Origin: Amphibalanus amphitrite
Taxonomy: Eukaryota > Arthropoda > Thecostraca > Balanomorpha > Balanidae
Direction of reading: 5' to 3'
Assembly (NCBI RefSeq): GCF_019059575.1
Contig: NW_024883096.1
Location: 1 to 64,000 of the forward strand
DNA: 64,000 bases
The position numbers and the translations under genes are program-made. The notes beneath the pieces are model-generated. The model was not told the DNA's origin. It saw only the letters and a program-made list of their open reading frames with translations, and made no database searches. Numbering within the stretch: the stretch's first letter is position 1; the number at the start of each line of letters is the position of its first letter. This document shows, piece by piece, positions 55,699-64,000 of the stretch.

Positions 55699-56168
55699 CA
55701 CTGCCACAGTGCGGATAATTTCGCCCAAGCTCAAAGGAAACAGCGGTTGTACGCACCTCTTCCGGTCTGTCGACTCGGTGTTGTGGGTGGTCCGGTTGTG
55801 CCTCAGTTGAGGGATAAGTTCCTAAATGATAATACTCTCGGCGGAGCCACTCCGCATAACAACTCTACATGTCCATCGATCACCTCCCTCTCTCGCGCGC
55901 GCACTGCCACAGTGCGGATAATTTCGCCCCAGCTCAAAGGAAACAACGGTTGTACGCACCTCTGCCGGTCTGTCGACTCGGTGTTGTGGGTGGTCCGGTT
56001 GTGCTTCAGTTGAGGGAAAAGTTCCTAAATGATAATACTCTCGGCAGAGCCCTCCGCGAAACTATAACTCTGTGCTTCTACTGAACACCTCGGCGGAGCC
56101 ACTCCGCGAAACCATAACTCTGTGTTTCTTCACCTCGGCGGAGCCACTCCGCGACACTATAACTCGGC
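55699..56168. repeat. ~203-bp tandem duplication plus shorter repeats
   Basis: CACTGCCACAGTGCGGATAA occurs at 55699 and 55902, starting two ~203-base copies that run through GTCGACTCGGTGTTGTGG and AAATGATAATACTCTCGG. The tail word CGGCGGAGCCACTCCGC is then repeated at about 47-base intervals to 56153. Another CACTGCCACAGTG lies just upstream at 55648. Confidence 0.88.
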
Positions 56169-56498
56169 AACCTTGCCCTCGTTCATCGCCCTTACGCTCT
56201 CACATATTAGCCCTAGCCCTTCAAAGCCCGGTCGACACGGACGGCTAGCCGCTCGGTGCCTTTGCTATATTTCATGGGAATACGCAGTAGAATTCATCGA
56301 GTCACGGAATACTCATTTTCCATCTCGCAGTGATCGACGGCGTCAGCAGAGTCAAAACGGGCACAGGGGCCCGGCTCGAACCAGCCTCTTTCCGGCTAGT
56401 TGGATTGCTTCGGTTTTTATTCTACTTTGTTGTATGGTTTAGTCCAATCGCGTCGATATATGGTACAATCATTGGGAGCAAGATAGAGAATACAGCAA

Positions 56499-56775
<277 letters not shown>

Positions 56776-57611
56776 CTGGATTACGAGAACACTGTTATGG
56801 GTTGGTCCATTTCGATGTTTCCCCGTACTCGCTCATATTTGGCCAGGTATTCACGTCCGTTAGGTAAATGTCGCCCTTATCGCCCTTGGCATCACTCCTG
56901 ATCTTTCTTACACGCATGCCGCTAAACTTTCAGGGTTTTTATTCACGCAATACACCTCAGAGTAAAAATAAACCAAATTCAAGCGCAAACTTCACGATTT
57001 ACCAGACGCGCCCTCGCTTCGATTTTTGTTTCAAACAGAAATAACATCGCGCTATCTGTTACCCAAATCTACACACCCGCGCAGCAAACCTTCCCATCGC
57101 GCAACATAATTCGTCACTTCCGACCAGCCCTGACGCAATGATTCGACAGCGATTCAATTAAAAACTGGGCCCCCAAGTCCTATTGAACTACCCAATAAAT
57201 TAACCCAATCAATCAATTATAAATATTCACGTCTTCACGCTTTGTCTCCCCCCCCCCAAAAAAAAGAAGCTTACATGGTGTTGCCGTTACGCCTAATCCT
57301 CACGCTCAGCCCGAGAAAGGTAGCCCTGAACCATCAGCCGGTTGGTGCAAATCACGGAGTGAATATATGAGGGACGGGAGCTGAATGGTTGCATGTTGGC
57401 AAGGATTGAGCAGACTTCCTTTCTGTGGCAATTCTTACTTGAACGGCGTTGTTGACCAAGCCGGTCACCGAGTGGTCGATGATGATAGCAGTTTGTTCGT
57501 TGTCGATGGCTGAGAGCGTGCACTTTCCTCGATCCAGCTCTCGATCACTGTCGTTCTGGATCTTCCCTCGTCAGCTGCTGCCCGTCGCGCTCCTCCCGTC
57601 GTACTCCATCC

Positions 57612-57742
57612 TCCGTGCACTGCCGTGTCCTCTGCGCTCCGCCCAGCCGGACTCGATGCTCCGGCCACTCCGGTGTCCTGTGCACTCCTCGATCGGACTA
57701 GATGCTCCGTGCACTCCGGTGCCCTGTGCACTCCTCGGTACC
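57612..57742. repeat. 45-48-bp tandem repeat, three units
   Basis: Units built on GCACTCCGGTGTCCTGTGCACTCC...GACTMGATGCTCC (split here for length) repeat from 57612, 57660 and 57705. They create a Cys/Pro/Arg-rich open frame without domain similarity. Confidence 0.75.
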
Positions 57743-58996
57743 TCCTCCATGACTGCCTCGTTCCTTTATACCCAGATTACTATCGCGTTGGTGTTCCAGG
57801 TGTGATAAGCATGGCTAGATATTCGTCGGTGTGGCGTGATAGGCCTAGTATCTTTATCTGTATGATGACTCATGAGTGGCATCGGTCCTGGTTATTGACT
57901 TTCTTCCAGCTGGTTGCAATTGGGCCGGGTGCAGTGCTTATCACTTTTGCTATCTTCTTGCCATCTGTCGTGCAAACCTTTGTTCTGCTGGGGAGCTGAG
58001 GTACACTGTCCGGCGTCGGCGCTTTATTGCTTGGTTTGGTTGTAATCACGATATCTCGGGTATGTATGGTCCGCCATGGTCATTGAACTTCCCGGCTGTT
58101 CCTGTTTTGGCCGAACGCTTGTGATATTAGCGAATTCGTCAGTTATTACTCTGTTTGCTGGACGCCCATTTGTCCCAGCTGCTGCCGTCCGGTATCAGAA
58201 GTCCCCGACCGTCGGCGTCGCTGCTCGTCAGGTGAATGCCAGATATGGGCATTGGCGTGTCCCACTCTCGGCACGGAACATCTGCTCTTCTGGACGTACA
58301 TATTTGCACCTCCGATTCCGCAGGGAGGGTGACTGGGACTTTTGGTTAGCATCTGTCGGCGGCTGATAACTTCGTCGGCGTGAGTGTAATTTTGATGGCT
58401 TGACGCCTTCTATTTGCGGCACTTGCGGCATGATACGGCCCGAGGGGTCCCTGCGTCAGCTGTTTCTTGTTTGACATGCTCACACCGGTGTCGATCCACT
58501 AGGTCGAGGCGGTGCCGGTGGCGATATCCCAGGCGCAGGTGCAGAGGGCTGGCGCACAGGATGTCGGCCGATTGCGCTTTGGAGAGATAAAGTTCCGTTA
58601 TGAGCTTTTCCTGTAGATGCGGGCGGGGAGGCGGCAGTGTTTACACCTCTGCAGTGCCAGGTGTAGCCCGTTTTTGACGTGGCCACCCAATTGGCGTGCG
58701 ACCGATAAGAGGGGTCGGCGCTACGTCGGGTCCAGGTGGGGTAGGCCATCTGCCGCCTGCGCCCTGTTGACCCGCGTTATCCATGAAGGTGTCGGGAATT
58801 GAAGCGCCGTTCTTCTCAGATGATTTCACTTTTGCGTGTTTGGCTTTTAGTCTCACACCAATATGCATGCCTTATGATTCTGTCAATTCCTGTAAGCTGT
58901 GATTCGAAAAAATGTGGCTTCCGTCACAAGTTCATTATCTATGCATTTTCAGCAATAATCGACGACCAAGGTGATAAGATAAGAATAGTAATGGTC

Positions 58997-59160
58997 CTCT
59001 CCGTGGCCTAGTGGATGAGCCGTCCGTCTCCTAACTCGGTGGCAGTGAGTTCGTGGCCGGAGGGCTCCACGTCGTTTGACCCGCGTTACTAGATTCAGCC
59101 AACTGGCAACTGGCAAAAAAGGGCCACGGGAGGACCGTGCCACCATCTACCTAAGCTCTT
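58997..59160 (+). mobile_element. tRNA-derived SINE-like sequence
   Basis: TGGCCTAGTGG at 59004-59014 matches a pol III A box well, and GAGTTCGTGGCC at 59047-59058 is a degraded B box at tRNA-like spacing. The 5' part (CCGTGGCCTAGTGGATGAGC...) reads like a tRNA head; the 3' part has CAACTGGCAACTGGCAAAAAA and a short GGGCCACGGGAGGACCGTG hairpin. It is not a functional tRNA because the stems do not close. Ends are approximate. Confidence 0.45.
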
Positions 59161-59765
59161 TCGATTCAAATTATCACCGGTGAACCGGGCGCGGGTGAGG
59201 TCGCGTGGTGGCTCCGTGGTGTCATTTGCAACTAACTAGTACCTATGCTGCTTAGCGGGGCACCATGACCCACACTCCACAGCCACCCATTCAACCATTC
59301 GGACAAAATTTCTTAAGAAGTTGTCTTCTCGTACTGGCATTGATAACCACGGAGAAAGATCCAACGTTGAAATTGAAAGAGCGCGATTCATTTTGAGATG
59401 TTGATCTTTACTTAAATACTTGTGATCCGAATGCTGCTGGGAAGACTGTTAAGAGCATATTGATTATGCTTAACTTATTTTAAACGATCATCACAATACG
59501 CGAAGTCTCGCCATCGAAAAAATTTCAGTGCAGAACTTTCAGAGCACGAACAACATCCGCAGATAAAGGTGCCAAACATTGCTAAAAAGCTGTATTTAAG
59601 TTGTGTTTAAAGAATATTTTTGAGCCATCGTGGCTATGATTTGCAAATAATGGCGTCTAAAGATAATGAGTATTTTCAACAGTAGCTCAGTTAAAGCATA
59701 AACATCTCTAAGTTCCCTGTATTATTCTTCTCTGACACTCTGACACTGGGGACCTCCGCCGGCAG

Positions 59766-60041
59766 TGGGTCCCAAGGTGTCGCCGTTCACCTTCACAACT
59801 GGACTGCGCGCCGGTGACCGCGAGTCGGTCAAGTGCGTGGTGACCCGCGGCGACTCGCCACTGACCTTGACCTGGGTCAAGGACGGCGAGCCGCTCTCGG
59901 AGCCCAACGTCACCGCCGTCAACGAGTTCACCAGCATCCTCAGCTTCAGCAGCCTGCGCAGAGAACACTCGGGAAACTACACGTGCGCGGCGAAAAACGG
60001 CGCTGGAGAGGCGAGCTATAGCGCTCTGCTCACTGTATCAG
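59766..60041 (+). CDS. Dscam: Dscam-family exon 12: complete Ig7 in one exon
   Basis: A 276-base exon encoding an entire Ig domain: VGPKVSPFTFTTGLRAGD, first core Cys (SVKCVVTRGDSPLTL), core Trp (TWVKDGEPL), and HSGNYTCAAKNGAGEAS with the second core Cys. The family equivalent (PPKIsPF-F-E...Gd-v-v-C-V-kGDlPltI-W) is Ig7, which in Dscam1 is the hypervariable exon 9 and in insect Dscam2 is a two-way alternative exon. Only one copy was found between 51385 and 60741. The acceptor is CCGCCGGCAG at 59765 and the donor is TCAG|GTGAGT at 60042, phase 1 at both ends. Four donor-like CAGGTGAG/CGGTGAGT sequences follow within 220 bases. Confidence 0.96.
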
Positions 60042-60741
60042 GTGAGTTCTGAACCATGGGTCAAGCTCACCATCTCAGGTGAGTGGAAGTCCCTTACCCA
60101 CTAGCTCAACTGAAGTTCAATTTCTCTGTCACGGTCAGACGAACTTTCAGTTCCAAGCTCAGGTGAGCTTCACTTTCTCACTCAACCTTTGGGGCGAATT
60201 ACAGTACCTCACTCACCTTCCGGTGAGTCTCCACGCGCCGCTCACCGTCCCAGGTGAGCGCGCACGGAAATAGAGTCATAAAGCCGAGTCAATGAGCCCG
60301 GCTGGAGAATTAGTCGTCCCCCCACGACCCCTCCGGTGCTTGTGACGCACCGGCTGAAAACTAAAACCGTTCCTCTCCGGCCGTAAAGCGGCCTCTGACG
60401 TAACAGGCCGGGAACCCTGGCCGACGCACAAGTTAGAGACGTGTTTAAATTGGCTGGTTTACGATAGATTAAAGGATTCCGGGGACCGACAACTTTCCGA
60501 CTACTACACGATGGCTTCTAGAGATGAGATGGCTGTGTAGGTACGGATTTGTATGTTTTTGACATGTGCCCCCGGCCCACGCTTTTAGCGTGTGTATGAT
60601 ATTTGTTTTTGTTTTGTTGGGTTAGGCCCTTTCGGTCCGTGTGTGTATGATATCTCACTCCGACTATATATGTAGGTGAAGAATTAGTAGCCCCATAGAC
60701 AAAGTATGACCTCTGACCTCTAATCTGTGCTGTGCCGCCAG
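60042..60741 (+). other. Intron 12 with a cluster of donor-like sequences
   Basis: 700 bases. After the true exon 12 donor, strong 5' splice-site matches occur with GT at 60079 (CTCAG|GTGAGT), 60163 (CTCAG|GTGAGC), 60223 (CCG|GTGAGT) and 60254 (CCAG|GTGAGC). Read-through of the first donor meets a stop at 60050-60052, so use of any later site would truncate the protein. Confidence 0.75.
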
Positions 60742-60867
60742 TGGCGCCGTTCTGGGTGTTCGAGCCGGAGGACGTGGACCTGGTGCGCGGTCAGGGCGCC
60801 GAGGTCAAGTGCTGGGCAGACGGCTACCCTCCGCCGGCCGTGACCTGGTCCCGGCCCGGGGCAGATG
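60742..60867 (+). CDS. Dscam: Dscam-family exon 13: N-terminal half of Ig8
   Basis: Encodes VAPFWVFEPEDVDLVRGQ, first core Cys in AEVKCWADGYPPPA and core Trp in VTWSRPGADG. This matches the Dscam Ig8 opening (aPrWvlEPtD---a-G----v-CkAdGfP-P-v-WkkA-G). The acceptor is TGTGCCGCCAG at 60741 and the donor is GATG|GTGAGT at 60868, phase 1 at both ends. The intron before it is only 700 bases. An open frame continues past the donor to about 61115 but loses all Ig character, so the donor at 60868 is preferred over read-through. Confidence 0.94.
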
Positions 60868-63800
60868 GTGAGTCTCCTCCCCTGCAGCCGGCCATCGGAG
60901 CCGCCCGGCCCTGCCGTTTTACTATCGCCAACTTGGCCGTCCTATTTTCTCGCTTGAAAGTGGAAAACCATGAGAGCAAACAATCTTTTAGCCGTTATGT
61001 TTCGGACGTCTCATCAAAGACAGATCTCTGGGTACTTGCCCGTTCCGCCATTTTGCGACTGCGGCTGGCTCGAGGCGGCGAATGCTTTTATAGCCGGGGA
61101 TCCTGCCACCAATGACCTAAACATTGGAGACCAGCCAGGGCATCCGCATGACACAGGAGGCGACGACACAATATTGTCGCGACGAGCGAATCGACCCAGA
61201 CGTCACGTCTGCGGATCGCGCCATCGTTGGATCTCTCTCGCAGTGTCTTCCTTTGATTGATTTTAATTGTATTTTGTTTATTGTTGTTTGATATCCCTCT
61301 TATGGACCGTCTTGTATTCCATATCTTGTAACGAGATTCTAAGCAAACAGAACATACCTTATGACAGCCACAAATGCATTTACGTAAAAATCGCATTTTT
61401 TAGATTGACGAAGAAATGGACGGCAGGAAATTGAATATAAGTAACTTGGAATATATGTTGTATAATTCAGAAAACGATATACCTATCTGGCGGCGGGCAG
61501 GATGATGTCATTTCTGGTGATTGAGAAAGTTAGATGGGCGGCATTCGTTCATGTGACACAGGCTGACACAGCTTCTGAAATATCCCAGTTCCGAATCTCC
61601 TTAGGACGTCAGTGGTGATGGTTCCATCAAGATTCACAGTTCACACCGTTTTCAGGAACAAACTGCAATCTCGCTAAATTGGTTGAATCCTACGCTATTT
61701 CATCCATCATTAATTCATTCATGGTTGAAAAATGCGAAACACTATTCATAGACTACGTACACACCACAGGATGTCGTGGTTTCATACTTTTCTACTTATC
61801 CACCCACATTTCCTACCTATGTAGGATGCAAGGATGTATGTAGGATGTATGTAGTATGCAAACCACACCCAACCACACCTATGCACTCGGAGCGGAAGTG
61901 GGCAGCCAAATATCATCTCGGCAATGTTTTGCTACCCTGCCTCCTTTCAACACACACATTGTGACGCGCCGCCCACGCCTCGCCAATCTGTGTGTGCCGC
62001 GCCTCGTTCGCCGCAGATGCCGCTGATTGCGCCGCAATCGTCCTGTCACGGACAGCCCTCGCCGGGAGGGAGAGGGCTGACCGTGCGCGCCCCGCGGGGC
62101 CGAACAACCAGGCCCCGTCGGTCTGTCGGTCGGTCGGTTGGTCGGTCCAGCGAACCAGTGGAGCGGCGGTGGTTGACAGCGGCCACCCGGTCAGCACAGG
62201 CTGTCGCAGCCGCCCCGCCGCGACCGACCATCTTTTTGTCGGCGCGGCCGGAGCGGCTGGATGCGCCAGCAGCGGTCGAGCTGGATGGCTCTCGTTACTT
62301 CGAATTATTTCCACGTCAACTGCGGCGAACGCCCTGCCATCTACCGGTCAGTCGAGCAGACCTCGGCTGCTCGTTATGGGCAATTAGGGGCCGCCGAGAA
62401 AGTAATGGCGCGTGAGTAATATTAATTGCATTCGCTGGCTTACATTAATTTTAAGTTTGTGTTACACTCGCGCAATTTGAATGTGATCAGCAATGTGAGC
62501 GGTCACGGTCATGCTGTGCTGGTTCCGATATGTAGCTGCACGCATTACACACACTGGATTGACGTTTGATCGAGACGGAAAATCGACCATCTTGAGAGGG
62601 AGAGAGACACTTGATCATGGAAGTCATTGAGATGAGAAATGTATTTTTAAACAAGCTGATATTGCATAACCAACGATAAAACGTCGCTGAAGATACAAAT
62701 CTTGAAAGACTCCTTTGCCTATATTCTGGAAGATTGGTGAGCAAGGGAGTGACGAGAATTTTCAATCGTTTCATCCTTGGAAAAACATTTAAAATTGTTT
62801 TCCTGAACCCATCACCATGCCAATTTAGCTTTAAACATCTATCGTATAGGTTGAACAATGAGCATTGGAGTATTGACTACTGTGGGTCACGCTACGTGGC
62901 TCTAAAGCAATTTCGCTTTCAGGATAGGTGAGCTTCACATCAAAATAGAAGTAACCCAGTATCGGGAATCCTAAGATAATATTTAAAGCCTATCACCAAA
63001 CACTTTTAAACCATACTTTTTTTTTACTTTTCTATTTTTATTACCGAGAAAGCTTGAAAAGTTTGAAAAGAAAGCAACAGTTTCCTTCAGTAAGTTACAT
63101 GTTACATATTGGACAGACATCCCAATAACAGCTTCCATAAATTGCCATAACACTTCAGCTCCTGCTGGTATTTTCATGTATCATCTAGCGCCGCGTATCA
63201 GAAACTGGGGAAAATACCTCGACCGAGAGGAAAGCAATCCGATATTGGGACCTTTATCAGCATTTTCCACTAGAAAATGCCACCCTTCATCGGCTTAGCT
63301 GTTATTAGAACTCTTACTTACGACTGTTGAGCCGACACCTAGCTGGATTATTGCGAGACGCTGAACAAATGGTCCATCGAATCCTACTTGCTCTATGAAA
63401 ACACCCACTGAGAGCTGCGTCGATTAATCTTTTACGGACCGCTGCAGTGCTTCGGTCCAGTGGCGTCATTTGCAGGCTGAACACAAAAATTAGGGTCACC
63501 AGCATGTGCTGTCGGCATGCCAATGGCCCTCCATAAATCAGGTGATCATTGTGAAAAAGGACAATGAGTAGGCAGAAAGAAGAAAAGAATGTGATATAAA
63601 CGAGCCGTTCAACTTTGGAAAATTTGGTGGTCTGAGCATAAGTCATCATCATCATCATCATTAAGTAGTTGCTTGGAAGATTATGACAGGAAAAAGCTTT
63701 CATTTGGGAAGAAAACCAGGAAACTCAACGGGAGAAATCCATTCGTTTCTGAACTATAGTGGGCGTATGTTTCACGCAAATATTTCACGAATGTGCACCG

Positions 63801-63894
63801 TTGCCGGAGCTGGAAATGCTGAAGATGTATCGTCTGGAACCTGTCCAATCACTGGATGGTAACCGTAACTGATGGTGGCTGTGACATTCGACAG
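60868..63894 (+). other. Intron 13 of the Dscam-family gene
   Basis: 3,027 bases. It includes GTAGGATG/TATGTAGGATG repeats near 61820-61855, a GC-rich part (61960-62340) with open frames on both strands and no domain, and an ATC trinucleotide run near 63643. No exon was recognised. Confidence 0.75.
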
Positions 63895-64000
63895 GTGTTG
63901 GGACTGACCTGCCTCAGAGGAACGGCACGCTGCTACTGACAGATATCAACGGCACACATTCTGGCGCCTACATGTGCCAGGCGGTCAACGGCGTGTCGCC
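63895..64000 (+). CDS. Dscam: Dscam-family exon 14 (cut by window edge): C-terminal half of Ig8
   Basis: Encodes GVGTDLPQRNGTLLLTDING and then THSGAYMCQAVNGVSP, which includes the second Ig8 core Cys. The NGTL-L--i---h-G-Y-CqAvNGvg pattern is the Dscam Ig8 end. The acceptor is CATTCGACAG at 63894; phase-1 entry completes the Gly codon begun by exon 13. The exon runs off the window at base 64000, so its true 3' end is unknown. The rest of the ectodomain, the transmembrane segment and the cytoplasmic tail must lie to the right. Confidence 0.93.

Noticed and set aside
60868..61115. Read-through extension of exon 13
   Set aside because: Ig character stops exactly at the donor 60867|60868, and exon 14 supplies the rest of Ig8 in phase.

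Overview
This is one eukaryotic, intron-rich window. Its organising feature is the 5' half of the extracellular region of a Dscam-family cell adhesion gene on the + strand. Fourteen exons between 14086 and the right edge each carry GT-AG junctions, and their reading phases join without a break. Together they encode about 753 residues: Ig domains 1 to 7 complete, and Ig8 up to the window edge. Each of the eight domains shows the Cys...Trp...Tyr-x-Cys core. The signal-peptide exon lies upstream or was not recognised; the rest of Ig8, the later Ig and fibronectin domains, the membrane segment and the cytoplasmic tail lie beyond base 64000. The Ig2, Ig3 and Ig7 exons that are arrayed in hypervariable insect/crustacean Dscam1 are single here, so this looks like a non-hypervariable paralogue (Dscam2/3/4-like). 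The organism is most likely an arthropod. A crustacean such as a barnacle would fit the GC-rich exons, long introns and dense microsatellites, but the species is inference.

Layout: 1-14085 is 5' flank or first intron. It contains CT and CAGA microsatellites, a 96-bp hairpin, a nested hAT transposon (5423-10484) and a 497-bp TTAA-flanked MITE (11393-11889). 14086-25983 holds exons 1-7 (Ig1-Ig4). The next intron contains a second hAT element (26099-31367), which carries an orphan BED-finger transposase exon and a broken LINE RNase H/zinc-finger fragment. 31935-40374 holds exons 8-10 (Ig5 and half of Ig6), with a TA-flanked element at 39196-40091. 40375-51228 is a 10.9-kb intron with two adjoining TTAA elements (41587-43753), a small foldback element, a 78-bp tandem array and a GACAGACG array. 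51229-64000 holds exons 11-14 (rest of Ig6, Ig7, Ig8), with another TTAA/TTAT element, a very long GA tract and a SINE-like sequence.

The most unusual content is the mobile DNA. Four related ~1.0-1.2-kb elements (two subfamilies) have TTAA or TTAT target duplications, GC-rich ends whose hairpin stems differ in sequence but stay paired, and interiors packed with AGGTCA/TGACCT half-sites, about 13-18 each by hand count. Two further elements with GGGGAGAGTGGGG ends repeat their own terminal motif internally. Both hAT elements were recognised by inverted ends plus exact 8-bp target duplications. Around the gene, several splice junctions have been copied: the exon 4 donor, the exon 5 acceptor and a run of donor look-alikes after exon 12.
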